Assembly (NCBI GenBank): GCA_905479945.1 | Contig: CAJQOP010000003.1 | Coordinates: 124,001-188,000 of the forward strand | Length of the DNA: 64,000 nt | Direction: 5' to 3' | DNA from: an uncultured Glaciecola sp. | GTDB taxonomy: Bacteria; Pseudomonadota; Gammaproteobacteria; Enterobacterales; Alteromonadaceae | Shown: positions 27,907 to 36,889 of the stretch, piece by piece | Position numbering within the stretch: the stretch's first letter is position 1 | Layout of the letters: every line of letters starts with the position of its first letter | The notes under the pieces: model-generated | The model's database searches: none | The model's input: only the letters and a program-made list of their open reading frames with translations | What the model was told of the DNA's origin: nothing | Position numbers and translations under genes: made by a program

Positions 27907-28118
27907 TAAATGAAATTCGCTATCAGTTTTCCACGTCATCTATTGCTAATCGATTTCTAAATGAACTCAAGCATTGGTCAAAGGCCGATGTTAACGCTAA
28001 GTTGTTTAAAGCCTCATACTCTGTTGCAGTCTCATACGAATACGAAGTTGGAAAGTTTGACTATACCTGCTCAGATTTGGATGACTTGGCCAGCTTGCAT
28101 GGTGGTATTGAGATTTAG
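27903..28118 (+). CDS. small hypothetical protein
   Basis: A 71-residue ORF with normal amino-acid composition: a helical segment SSIANRFLNELKHW, then beta-like KASYSVAVSYEYE, and a final DYTCSDLDDLASLHGG. No clear ribosome-binding site precedes the ATG, but a start coupled to the preceding frame (ATGA) would not need one. Another frame overlapping it is less protein-like. Family not recognised. Confidence 0.5.
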   Translation: MINEIRYQFSTSSIANRFLNELKHWSKADVNAKLFKASYSVAVSYEYEVGKFDYTCSDLDDLASLHGGIEI

Positions 28119-28195
28119 TCACAATAAACTTGAATATCCTCGGCAAGTGTGAAAATTTGAGGAACAAAATACCAGACATTATAGGAAACCTTACT

Positions 28196-29917
28196 TTGCT
28201 GCCTTACAATCCTGTCCGTTTAATAAGAACAATATTTGTTGTTAGTTTGTGCGCCGTCACTGTCGGTTGTGGACAACAACAAGCTGCGTCTGCTTCTTCG
28301 ACTACTACTGCGACTAAGTCAAGCGCTAAGGCCGCAGTGGCAATGCCAGATAGTTTTAGTGCTGATGTTGCCAAAAATATTCTACAAAAAGGCGGTAATG
28401 CCGTTGATGCTGCTATTGCAGCTCAATTTGTGCTGGCTGTTACCTTGCCAGAAGCAGGTAATATTGGCGGCGGGGGCTTTATGTTGGTATATAAAGACCA
28501 AGTAGCTGATTTCATCGATTATCGAGAACAAGCGCCGCTGTCAGCGCATCGAGATATGTATTTAGATGAGCAAGGGAACGTGATCCCTTATCAATCTCTA
28601 ATTGGTGTGCTGTCTTCCGGCGTGCCTGGCACAGTTGCCGGTATGTGGTTGGCCCATGAGAAACATGGAAGCTTGCCGTGGAAAGAGTTAGTGCAACCCG
28701 CTGTGACGCTAGCGGAGCAAGGTTTTAAAGTGCACCCCAAACTTGCTAGCTCCATTGAAGGCCATATACAACGATTGGAAAAACGCGGATTTGAGGTCAA
28801 TTTTAAAGACTACTTTAGTTCGGCCAAAGCAGATGAGGTATTTAAACAAACTGAACTAGCAGGCACATTAAAGCGCATTCGTGATCAAGGGCGTGCTGGT
28901 TTTTATCAAGGTGAAACAGCCAAAATCATTAGTGATTTCATGCGTCAAAAACAAGGTTTAATCACTGAACAAGACTTACTTTCATATCAAGCTAAAAGCC
29001 GACAAGCTATTAAAACTAAATGGCGTGAATATGAGTTAATGACAGCGGCACCTCCTAGCTCTGGCGGTATAGCAATAATTCAATGGCTAAAAATGTATGA
29101 CTTGCTTACTAAAAACCAGACTAAACTGGCACATAATTCTGCACCTTACGTTCATTTATTAGCGGAAATAGGTAAACGCGTTTTTGCAGACAGAGCAGAA
29201 TACTTGGGTGATCCAGACTTCGTTGAAGTGCCCGTAGATGCATTAATCGCTGACGATTACCTTGCGATGCGAAGTCAAAGTATACTGCGAGACCGAATTT
29301 CCGTAACTGAAGACATCAAGCCAGGCTTAAAAGAAAGTGAGCAAACCACGCATTTTTCCATAATGGATAAATGGGGCAATGCGGTTTCAAACACGACTAC
29401 GATTAATATAGGTTTTGGCAGCAGCGTTGTAGTCGAGGGAGCTGGTTTTTTACTTAATGATGAGATGGATGATTTCAGCGCTAAACCAGGAGTTGCTAAT
29501 GTATTTGGCGCAGTAGGAGGGCAAGCGAATGAAATACAGCCCAAAAAGCGCATGTTGTCATCGATGACACCGAGTATGGTGCTTAAAGATAAGCAAGTAG
29601 TCATGGTAACAGGATCGCCTGGAGGCACTACAATCATTAGCTCTGTGTATTTATCTATTCTTAATGCACTGGAATTCGGATTGAGCGCTGAAGATACGGT
29701 TAACAAGCCAAGATTCCACCATCAATTACTTCCCAAGAATGTCATTCGCTACCACAAAGGCATAGAAGCTAAAGTCATAACAGATTTAGAAAGTATGGGA
29801 TACAGCATGAAAGAACGTCGATTTGGCGACATGCATGTGATTATAAGCATTGACGGTAATTTAGATGCCGCTTCTGAAGCAAATGGTCGCGGTAAATCAA
29901 TCGTGTTTGAAGATTAA
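28196..29917 (+). CDS. ggt: gamma-glutamyltransferase, predicted lipoprotein
   Basis: I prefer the TTG at 28196, with AGGA nine bases upstream, over the first possible TTG at 28130. It makes the signal peptide a normal length, ending in the lipobox VTVGC. The 573-residue product carries the whole GGT fold: NAVDAAIAAQFVLAVTLPE, GNIGGGGFML, and the autoprocessing site with nucleophile Thr in EQTTHFSIMD. The glycine-rich GSPGGTTIISS follows. The precursor would self-cleave at that Thr into large and small subunits and hydrolyse glutathione or other gamma-glutamyl compounds in the periplasm. Confidence 0.92.
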   Translation: MLPYNPVRLIRTIFVVSLCAVTVGCGQQQAASASSTTTATKSSAKAAVAMPDSFSADVAKNILQKGGNAVDAAIAAQFVLAVTLPEAGNIGGGGFMLVYKDQVADFIDYREQAPLSAHRDMYLDEQGNVIPYQSLIGVLSSGVPGTVAGMWLAHEKHGSLPWKELVQPAVTLAEQGFKVHPKLASSIEGHIQRLEKRGFEVNFKDYFSSAKADEVFKQTELAGTLKRIRDQGRAGFYQGETAKIISDFMRQKQGLITEQDLLSYQAKSRQAIKTKWREYELMTAAPPSSGGIAIIQWLKMYDLLTKNQTKLAHNSAPYVHLLAEIGKRVFADRAEYLGDPDFVEVPVDALIADDYLAMRSQSILRDRISVTEDIKPGLKESEQTTHFSIMDKWGNAVSNTTTINIGFGSSVVVEGAGFLLNDEMDDFSAKPGVANVFGAVGGQANEIQPKKRMLSSMTPSMVLKDKQVVMVTGSPGGTTIISSVYLSILNALEFGLSAEDTVNKPRFHHQLLPKNVIRYHKGIEAKVITDLESMGYSMKERRFGDMHVIISIDGNLDAASEANGRGKSIVFED

Positions 29918-29949
29918 ATTGATTGGAAGGGAAGTCAGAGTAAAAGCAA

Positions 29950-29978
29950 ACAGAACCTATAAATAGGTTCTGTTTTTT
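29950..29978 (+). terminator. intrinsic terminator after ggt
   Basis: A perfect 10-bp stem (ACAGAACCTA/TAGGTTCTGT) with a four-base loop is followed by a run of T residues. It lies 33 bp after the ggt stop. Confidence 0.88.
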
Positions 29979-30037
29979 AGAAATTTTTACATCTCGAACA
30001 TTTCAAGAAAAGACGTTAAGCCTGCCTGCTATTTCAA

Positions 30038-31042
30038 TTACAATTCAAAAATTTCATCTATCCGTTGAATCATTTCTTGAGTGAAGGACCCTTTCTCTAG
30101 CAATAATGAGGCTTTCGAAGACTCACTCGATGCACCCAACGCTTTGCGCATCATTAAACTAGCAACAACTGCATCCATAACTACTTGTGGTGCAAGTGCA
30201 CCTTTATTGTCACGCATCAATTCACTTACCAATGACTGATTCGCACATTGAATTTGTATCGGTGTATTGCTTTCAATGCAGTAGTCATCTCCATTTAAAT
30301 CGGTAAAGGTCACGTCATTACTCATTCTACAGGTCTTTTGTTGACCCGCCTCAATGGTAAAGGTAGTTAAATCGCCGCGTAAAAATGACTGCAAATTCCG
30401 ATACGCTTGAATTTTGCTCTCGCCATCAATTTGTACAGCGTTAAAATCAATAATGATAGTTTCATTGGTTTCTACCAATATATTTTCAATACCTGCATGG
30501 TCTTCACTGCCGCGCTGGCCTTTCCTGTCAAAAAGAACTTCAGTGTGTAAATTCGTAGATGCCTGCTTTAATACAATTGAATCGGGTGCACACTTGTGCC
30601 CGCAAAGCGCAACAAATTGACTTGGGTTTGCCAAACCTGACTGGCTTCCGTCTTCAAAGAAGGCAAGTAAATGATGATAGTAAACCACATAGTTTTTTAC
30701 ATCTGCATGCGAACCTGAAGCTAATGCGAAGTGCTGGTCAAGATAGTCTTTCGACAGCTGCGTCCCATTGTCCATGTCAAACAAGCTAGTCCACTTACTA
30801 TTTGCTGCTTGGATGAGTTGCTGGCTATCGATCACTGGAGCAATTTTGGTATTGGCAGCTAGCTGTTGAGTATTTTGCTGATCGATATAAGCAGTGGGTT
30901 GGCGCGTATAATCTGCGATCAGGTTTTCCATAGCTTGCCAAAAGACACTCACCTCAATGCCGCACGTTGGCAATACATCTTCGTTAATGAAGGTGTATAA
31001 GCCCTGATGGATTTGACTATATTTCAAAGCTGGCATATTCAT
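30038..31042 (-). CDS. half-length malate synthase G-like protein, predicted inactive
   Basis: A 334-residue protein that aligns by eye with only the N-terminal half of malate synthase G (about 720 residues). Matching landmarks are the opening LYTFINEDVLP...FW, the NSKWTSLFD segment, SGLANPSQFVAL, LHTEVLFD, DHAGIENILVETNETIIIDF, and AYRNLQSFLRGDL. Where malate synthases have Glu-Asp after DF/DC, this protein has Asn201-Ala202. The following region that should hold the catalytic Arg in a FVRNVGH-type motif reads IQIQCANQS. The second half of the barrel, with the Mg2+ ligands and catalytic base, is absent. It is therefore probably a stable pseudoenzyme rather than a fresh truncation. It is divergent from a large XRE-family regulator. 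Confidence 0.7.
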   Translation of the reverse strand: MNMPALKYSQIHQGLYTFINEDVLPTCGIEVSVFWQAMENLIADYTRQPTAYIDQQNTQQLAANTKIAPVIDSQQLIQAANSKWTSLFDMDNGTQLSKDYLDQHFALASGSHADVKNYVVYYHHLLAFFEDGSQSGLANPSQFVALCGHKCAPDSIVLKQASTNLHTEVLFDRKGQRGSEDHAGIENILVETNETIIIDFNAVQIDGESKIQAYRNLQSFLRGDLTTFTIEAGQQKTCRMSNDVTFTDLNGDDYCIESNTPIQIQCANQSLVSELMRDNKGALAPQVVMDAVVASLMMRKALGASSESSKASLLLEKGSFTQEMIQRIDEIFEL

Positions 31043-31163
31043 TGTTTTATTCCTCTAATTCTTGGCAAGTAACTTAAGTGAAAGTAAGTAAGCATTTAAA
31101 AAGGCATTTACTTAACTTGGGAATAAGCATAGAGTAATTTTTAAGATAATTTCACAATTAAAA

Positions 31164-31176
31164 TTACACAGTGTAA
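31164..31176. promoter_or_regulatory. candidate operator between the malate-synthase-like gene and its regulator
   Basis: TTACAC-A-GTGTAA is a perfect 6-bp inverted repeat with one central base in the 218-bp divergent intergenic region, 84 bp before the regulator start. The flanks extend the symmetry (AAAA and TTTT). It is a plausible XRE-type operator, by inference. Confidence 0.4.
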
Positions 31177-31260
31177 ATTTTACAAAAATGAATGCTATGT
31201 AAAAATGAAATACACAAAGTCATATTCATAAAGTACTTGTAGCTAATAAGAAGCATAGAA

Positions 31261-32799
31261 ATGAAAAACAGCAAATCATTGAGTCGAAAATCCCATTTAA
31301 TGGGCACCAAAATTCGTAACTTACGCAAGCGAAACAATCTGACAATGGAAGATTTATCTGCCCGCTGCATCAGAGTTAACGCTGAGATAGCGCCTTCAGT
31401 TTCTTATCTTTCAATGATTGAGCGCGGTAAACGCGTGCCTAGCGAGGACATGCTGACGGTAATAGCGTCTGTATTTCAAAAGCCAATGGATTGGTTCTTA
31501 GATGATACGCCTGAAGAGAAGTCCGTTACCCCTGTAAAGGGAAGCAGGGGTGGTATTAGCGGTATTGCCTTAGAGCCTAGCTTTCTGTTTTCAAATGAAA
31601 TTTTACAAATTGCGATACCAGAAATGTTGTCACAAACTGGCACTAGTGGTCGTCAATTCGCTCATTTACTTATTCGGGCTCATCAAGAACACCACCAGAA
31701 TCATTTCCCCGACTTAGAGAGAGCTGCAGAAGAAGTCGGCTTAAAGCGCATGCCCTTGACGGTTGATGACTTATTGGGCATTGCAAAGCAACAAGGCCTT
31801 GCTATTAAGTGGTTTAAAAAGTTACCAGCTGCGGTCGCTAAAGAACTCAACATGACCTCACCGAATAGCAGCAATAGTTTAGTTACCAGCTTTTTTGACT
31901 CACCAGGCACCATTTATGTAAATCAAATATTGAAGACATCTACTAACCGACTGAAGTACGATCTTGCTGTGCACATTGGGCATAGCGTCTTACATAATCG
32001 TGACGGCCTTAAAAGCGTATTGTTAACGGGCATTAATCACAACAACACATTATCAGCTGACGGTAATCAATTTAGACAGTCTTCAACGCTAGATGCACAA
32101 GATATTTTGCATGCATGGCGTGACTTCGAATCTAGTTTTTTTGCAGGTGCATTATTGTGTCCAAAAGTTCCGTTCAGACAACTGCTTGACCGCCAAGGTT
32201 ATGAAATAAAAACCCATGAGCAAGTGGGTGTCTCGGCTTCAGTTGCAATGCGCCGAATGACAGCCGTTTCTTCATATCGACATTGGCACTACTTTGATGC
32301 TTATGCACCGGGAAAACTCAAAGCTGTCTATCGCGGAAACGGTATTCCATTGCCTTGGGGTAATATGCGTGAAGTAGAGGATCCATGCCAACACTGGGCC
32401 GTATTTCGCATGATCAATGCGCCTATTCAAGGAACAAGCGCACAAATTTCGATTTTAAATGTCGGTGATGAACCTCGCATTTATTGCTGTGAATCGACCA
32501 ATGTGAAGGACATGGCAAACAACAATCATGTGCTGTGTACCGGCATTGATTTAAATCCCGCCATTGATGCCCAAGGTGGCGATTCAGCCTCAATTGCGGA
32601 GGATCTAAAACAGGCTTGCGTGAATGGTGGTGGCTCATCAGCAATACCAGCATCAATCAAATCGCAACTATCCAGTGTTGCGCGTATTTTGAACATCAAT
32701 TGGGTCGAGCGTGGCATCGAAACCGAAGCTCGCTTAATTTGTGCTCGCGGCGCTGTGTGCCCAAGAAAGCCTAGTTGCTATAGCAAATGCGGTGATTAA
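31261..32799 (+). CDS. XRE-family transcriptional regulator (DUF3612/RamB-ScfR-like)
   Basis: A 512-residue protein. Residues of about 17-80 form a Cro/CI-type helix-turn-helix (GTKIRNLRKRNNLTMEDLSARC, SYLSMIERGKRVPS shown here in part). A central region (about 110-420) has the layout of IrrE-like/COG3800 regulators, with AVHIGHSVLH at 236-245 where a metallopeptidase would have HExxH; the Glu is absent. The C-terminus ends in a Cys cluster at 494, 500, 506 and 510, comparable to the Cys-rich tail of RamB/ScfR regulators. Those regulate the glyoxylate and acetate genes in actinobacteria. Its divergent neighbour is a malate-synthase-like protein, which fits a related metabolic role. Confidence 0.8.
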   Translation: MKNSKSLSRKSHLMGTKIRNLRKRNNLTMEDLSARCIRVNAEIAPSVSYLSMIERGKRVPSEDMLTVIASVFQKPMDWFLDDTPEEKSVTPVKGSRGGISGIALEPSFLFSNEILQIAIPEMLSQTGTSGRQFAHLLIRAHQEHHQNHFPDLERAAEEVGLKRMPLTVDDLLGIAKQQGLAIKWFKKLPAAVAKELNMTSPNSSNSLVTSFFDSPGTIYVNQILKTSTNRLKYDLAVHIGHSVLHNRDGLKSVLLTGINHNNTLSADGNQFRQSSTLDAQDILHAWRDFESSFFAGALLCPKVPFRQLLDRQGYEIKTHEQVGVSASVAMRRMTAVSSYRHWHYFDAYAPGKLKAVYRGNGIPLPWGNMREVEDPCQHWAVFRMINAPIQGTSAQISILNVGDEPRIYCCESTNVKDMANNNHVLCTGIDLNPAIDAQGGDSASIAEDLKQACVNGGGSSAIPASIKSQLSSVARILNINWVERGIETEARLICARGAVCPRKPSCYSKCGD

Positions 32800-33067
32800 G
32801 CAAACCCCCTAAAATTAAGCATTTAAAAGTACGCACTGGTTTAGGAAAAACCAAACACCTTCGCGCAAATTAGGTCCTAATAGGATTTCGACATTTGAAT
32901 TTATTGGGCTCCTCACCCGATGGATTGTTAGGTGCCGCGTTAAGCTGCCTAAAAAACAAGCTATTAAATAGCCTAAAAAGTAGCTTATCAACAAAAATAG
33001 GATTATTGTGTAGATTGCAACTTAATCAAGCATGTCTTAAAAGCCTAACCTAAGCGGGAGAAAGCAA

Positions 33068-33625
33068 ATGAAACGTCAGTATTATATAAGCAGTGATCTA
33101 GACGACTTAAAATTGGTTGAGCAAGAGCTAATGTCTGAAGGTCTAACTACCCCACAAATTCATGTATTAAGCGCCGACGACGCTGAAGTAGAAAAACATC
33201 ATTTACATGCAATAGAAGCCGTATTAAAACAAGATGTAGTGCACTTGATGCGACTCGGTGCTGTGACAGGTATCATTGCCGCTAGTCTTCTATTGTTAGT
33301 GGTTTATTTGATGAATTGGCATACTTCTGCCGTTGGTTGGTTACCGTTTGCTTTTTTAGCTATTGTCATTCTCGGTTTCTGTACATGGATTGGCGGCTTT
33401 GTTGGAATACAAGTGCCTAATTATCAGTTCAAACGATTCGAAAAACTACTCGAACAAGGAAAACATGTATTTTTTGTCGACATTACTGATGATCAGCATT
33501 CCTCACTTGAAAAAGTAATAAAGTTACATGCTAACCTCAAGCACGCAGGTACGGGTGAAGCAACGCCTGAATGGGTAGTGAAAGGACAAGAGATATTTAG
33601 TAAATTTATGAAAGTGATGCCCTGA
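33068..33625 (+). CDS. two-helix membrane protein with soluble N- and C-terminal parts
   Basis: A 185-residue protein. Its N-terminal part (about 1-55) looks like a small alpha/beta fold (YYISSDLDDLKLVEQELMSEG). Two membrane helices follow (about 76-92 and 100-118) with a Gly-rich end (WIGGFVGIQVPNY). A cytoplasmic domain follows, with VFFVDITDDQ. Related proteins in Pseudomonas and Alteromonadales are often labelled putative magnesium-transporter or NAD/FAD-utilising proteins without evidence. A GGGAG-like site precedes the ATG. I do not assign a function. Confidence 0.75.
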   Translation: MKRQYYISSDLDDLKLVEQELMSEGLTTPQIHVLSADDAEVEKHHLHAIEAVLKQDVVHLMRLGAVTGIIAASLLLLVVYLMNWHTSAVGWLPFAFLAIVILGFCTWIGGFVGIQVPNYQFKRFEKLLEQGKHVFFVDITDDQHSSLEKVIKLHANLKHAGTGEATPEWVVKGQEIFSKFMKVMP

Positions 33626-33716
33626 ATCGAACACAACTCTTGCAAAAATGGGGTCATAGTTACTTAATTTACTGTAGGACTTGCAATATAGCAGGCCAAA
33701 TTCAAAGTGGCCCTTG

Positions 33717-33844
33717 TTAAGTGCGCGGCTAATTAAGTGCGCGGCAAATTAAGTGCGCGGCAAATTAAGTGCATAGCTAACTAAGCACGCAGCTAACTAA
33801 GTAGGTAGCTAACTAAGTAGGTAGCTAATTTAGTGTGCGCCAAT
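33717..33844. repeat. 16-bp tandem repeat, eight units
   Basis: Eight consecutive 16-bp units fill 33717-33844. The first four are close to TTAAGTGCGCGGCAAA or its GCTAA variant. Units 5-7 begin CTAAG, and units 6 and 7 are identical (CTAAGTAGGTAGCTAA). The eighth is diverged. The tract ends six bases before the greB stop. It is non-coding and has no spacers, so it is not CRISPR. Confidence 0.92.
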
Positions 33845-33849
33845 TGACT

Positions 33850-34329
33850 TCATTCCTTTTGATATTCAATTGAATTTATATACCATTCATTCACGCCTTT
33901 TGGCGTTTTAACCGTGAACACATCGTCTACTTCTTTTTTCAATAATGCGCGCGCCATAGGTGAATCTATTGAAATGTAGTCGCTAGCGTCACCATAAATC
34001 TCTTCAGGCCCGACAATACGAAAACGCATTGTGTCACCTGCATCATTTTCTATTTCAACCCAAGCACCAAAAAACACTTTACCTGCTTGTTCAGGCTTAT
34101 AATCGACAATGCTTAACTCAGGTAATAATTTTCGCAAAAACCGCACGCGCCAATCTATTTGCCGTAGAATACGTTTGTTAAAGGTGTAGTCAGCATTCTC
34201 GGAGCGATCGCCTAAACTTGCCGCCCAAGTAACTATTTTGGTAATTTTCGGGCGTTTGGTGTACCAAAGGTAGTCATGCTCGTCGTTGAGTTTTGTATAA
34301 CCTTCGCGAGTGATTAGTTTAGTTTTCAA
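33850..34329 (-). CDS. greB: transcription elongation factor GreB
   Basis: A 159-residue protein of the Gre family. It begins MKTKLITREGYTKLNDEHDYLW, and the N-terminal coiled coil contains the conserved acidic tip (DRSENADYTFNKRILRQID) with the Asp and Glu that enter the polymerase channel. The C-terminal FKBP-like domain includes FGAWVEIENDAG and the closing ISIDSPMARALL. The many basic residues and RFLRKLL pattern favour GreB over GreA. It stimulates transcript cleavage in backtracked RNA polymerase. It is divergent from tex, as in many gammaproteobacteria. Confidence 0.94.
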   Translation of the reverse strand: MKTKLITREGYTKLNDEHDYLWYTKRPKITKIVTWAASLGDRSENADYTFNKRILRQIDWRVRFLRKLLPELSIVDYKPEQAGKVFFGAWVEIENDAGDTMRFRIVGPEEIYGDASDYISIDSPMARALLKKEVDDVFTVKTPKGVNEWYINSIEYQKE

Positions 34330-34504
34330 CTAGTTACCTAAAGTTAATGAGAATTGAATTCAGTCCCTCTATATTAATGCATAAAGTGCTTTAACCGCTA
34401 TCACTGAATGCTATAATCACGACATAAAAGCAAAGCCTCTACACAAATGTCAGAAGTATGCAGAGCGCCTTACCCAATCAAATATTTCAATTATTGAGTT
34501 GTTC

Positions 34505-36889
34505 ATGATCATCGAAAAAATTGCGTCCGAGATAAACGCGTCTGTAAAACAAATTCAAGCCGCTGTGGCCCTATTAGATGAAGGATCAACCGTTCCGTTC
34601 ATAGCTCGTTATCGCAAAGAGGCTACCCAAGGCCTAGACGATACTCAGTTGCGCAACCTAGAGCAACGCCTAGGTTATTTACGCGAACTAGAGGCTCGTC
34701 GCAAAGTAATTTTAAAGTCAATCAATGAACAAGGTAAGTTGGACGATGCCTTAAAAGCTAAATTGCTTGGCGCCGACAACAAAACGACCTTAGAAGATTT
34801 GTATTTACCCTATAAACCACGTCGCCGGACCAAAGGGCAAATAGCTATTGAAGCTGGCTTAGAGCCTTTGGCCAATGAACTATACAATAATCCTGAGGCA
34901 CAGCCAGAAGCACTTGCTGAAAAATACATCAATGCTGATCAAAAAGTTGCCGATGCTAAAGCTGCTTTAGATGGCGCTAAATTTATCTTGATGGAACGAT
35001 TTGCGGAAAACGCTGATTTGTTACAGAGTGTTCGCCAATATCTTACTCGCAATGCCCACGTTAAAAGCCTTGTAGCCCCCGGCAAAGAGCAGGAAGGGCA
35101 AAAGTACAAAGACTATTTTGAGTACACTGAGAAGTACGCGAAAATACCCTCTCACCGAGCGCTAGCAATGTTTAGAGGCCGTAATGAAGGTGTTCTGCAA
35201 ATCAACATAGACGCCGACCCACAGCAAGAAGAAGGCACTCGTCGTTCACATGGCGAGGAACTCATCGAACAATCACTAAATTTACGATTAAGTGATAGCC
35301 CAAGGGATAAGTGGTTAACATCAGTTGTGCAGTGGGCGTGGAAGGTCAAAATATTATTACATATGGAAACTGAGCTATTTGGATCCCTTAGAGAAAAGTC
35401 AGAAACTGAGGCGATCAAGGTATTTGCGAAGAATTTGAATGACTTACTCATGGCGGCCCCTGCTGGACCGAAAGTGACTATGGGTTTAGATCCAGGCATT
35501 AGAACCGGCGTTAAATTAGCCATTGTTGACGCTACAGGAAAGGTTATTCATACAACGACAATGTTCCCACATGCGCCACAAAATCAATGGGATAAGTCAA
35601 AGCGTACTTTGGCCACTTTATGCCTACAACACAAAGTTGATTTAATTAGCATCGGCAATGGTACAGGTTCTCGCGAAACCGACAAATTAGTAGGCGAAAT
35701 GATGAAGGCCGCGCCTGAAATGAAAGTACAACGGATTATAATAAGCGAAGCTGGCGCCTCGGTTTATTCGGCATCAGAATTAGCCTCGAATGAACTACCA
35801 GGCATGGATGTTTCATTGCGCGGTGCAGTTTCTATCGCCCGCCGCTTACAAGATCCACTAGCTGAGTTGGTTAAAATAGAGCCCAAAGCCATCGGTGTTG
35901 GTCAATACCAGCATGATGTTAGCCAGAGCCAACTTGGTAAGTCGCTCGAAACTGTTATAGAGGATTGCGTAAACGCAGTAGGCGTTGATTTAAATACAGC
36001 AAGCCCGGCCTTGTTATCTCATGTGTCTGGTTTGAACAAAACGCTAGCCAATAATATTGTTTTATTTCGCGACGCAAACGGCGCATTCGCAGATCGAAAA
36101 GCATTGAAAAAAGTGGAAAGACTCGGACCCAAAGCATATGAACAAGCCGCTGGTTTTTTACGTGTGATGAATGGTAAAAACCCACTCGACGCCTCTTCTG
36201 TGCATCCTGAAGCCTATCCTGTTGTAGACATTATTGCTTCAAAAGCCAGTGTTGCGGTAAACGACATTCTAGGTAATTCAGACTTATTGCGCACGCTTAA
36301 GCCCGAGGAATTCGTTACCGATGAGTTTGGTTTACCAACACTAAAAGATATCTTAAAAGAACTAGATAAACCTGGACGTGACCCTCGGCCTGAATTTAAA
36401 ACTGCAAGTTTTAAAGAAGGCGTTGAAACAATGAACGACTTGAAAGAAGGCATGATTTTAGAGGGTGTTGTAAGCAACGTCGCTAACTTCGGCGCATTCG
36501 TTGATATTGGTGTCCATCAAGACGGCCTAGTGCATATTTCTTCCATGACCAATACCTATATCAGTGACCCGCGTGAAGTAGTTAAAACAGGCGATGTGGT
36601 GAAAGTGAAGGTAATGGAAGTAGACGTTAAGCGTAAACGCATTTCGTTATCGATGCGCATGGACGATTCACCTTCTGCTGCGAATAACACTGGCAAAGGC
36701 ATACCTAAACCACAAAGCAAAGCTCCTGCTGCGCGAAATGATGCTGCGCGAAATAATCATGGGCGTGATAATGCTGGGCGAAATAACCCAGGGCGAGACA
36801 GTGCAAGACAGAATAATAGTAAACAAAATAATGGTAACGCTATGATGGGCAATGCTTTTGCTGACGCCTTTGCCAAAGCGAAAAAATAA
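34505..36889 (+). CDS. tex: Tex-family RNA-binding transcriptional accessory protein
   Basis: Start taken at ATG 34505; an earlier TTG adds two residues. The 794-residue protein has the Tex N-terminal helical region ([19 protein letters not shown]) and a YqgF-like domain ([17 protein letters not shown]). A helix-hairpin-helix part follows ([20 protein letters not shown]), then an S1 domain (about 650-720, [19 protein letters not shown]). After S1 comes a low-complexity tail of seven near-regular five-residue repeats of the type (A/G)R(N/D)(N/D)x, coded by a 15-bp repeat at 36731-36835. Tex binds nucleic acids and affects transcription. The stop overlaps the next start as TAATG. Confidence 0.94.
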   Translation: MIIEKIASEINASVKQIQAAVALLDEGSTVPFIARYRKEATQGLDDTQLRNLEQRLGYLRELEARRKVILKSINEQGKLDDALKAKLLGADNKTTLEDLYLPYKPRRRTKGQIAIEAGLEPLANELYNNPEAQPEALAEKYINADQKVADAKAALDGAKFILMERFAENADLLQSVRQYLTRNAHVKSLVAPGKEQEGQKYKDYFEYTEKYAKIPSHRALAMFRGRNEGVLQINIDADPQQEEGTRRSHGEELIEQSLNLRLSDSPRDKWLTSVVQWAWKVKILLHMETELFGSLREKSETEAIKVFAKNLNDLLMAAPAGPKVTMGLDPGIRTGVKLAIVDATGKVIHTTTMFPHAPQNQWDKSKRTLATLCLQHKVDLISIGNGTGSRETDKLVGEMMKAAPEMKVQRIIISEAGASVYSASELASNELPGMDVSLRGAVSIARRLQDPLAELVKIEPKAIGVGQYQHDVSQSQLGKSLETVIEDCVNAVGVDLNTASPALLSHVSGLNKTLANNIVLFRDANGAFADRKALKKVERLGPKAYEQAAGFLRVMNGKNPLDASSVHPEAYPVVDIIASKASVAVNDILGNSDLLRTLKPEEFVTDEFGLPTLKDILKELDKPGRDPRPEFKTASFKEGVETMNDLKEGMILEGVVSNVANFGAFVDIGVHQDGLVHISSMTNTYISDPREVVKTGDVVKVKVMEVDVKRKRISLSMRMDDSPSAANNTGKGIPKPQSKAPAARNDAARNNHGRDNAGRNNPGRDSARQNNSKQNNGNAMMGNAFADAFAKAKK
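36731..36835 (+). repeat. 15-bp coding tandem repeat in the tex tail, seven units
   Basis: Seven consecutive 15-bp units stay in frame and encode [30 protein letters not shown] and KQNNG. The first five keep the GCGCGAAAT/GGGCGAGAT-like core; the last two are diverged. Confidence 0.88.

Noticed and set aside
31164-31370. 68-codon minus-strand frame over the regulator start
   Set aside because: It overlaps the start of the XRE regulator and has no recognisable protein character.
33717-33844. Possible CRISPR array
   Set aside because: The 16-bp units are directly adjacent with no unique spacers and no cas genes are nearby; it is a simple tandem repeat.
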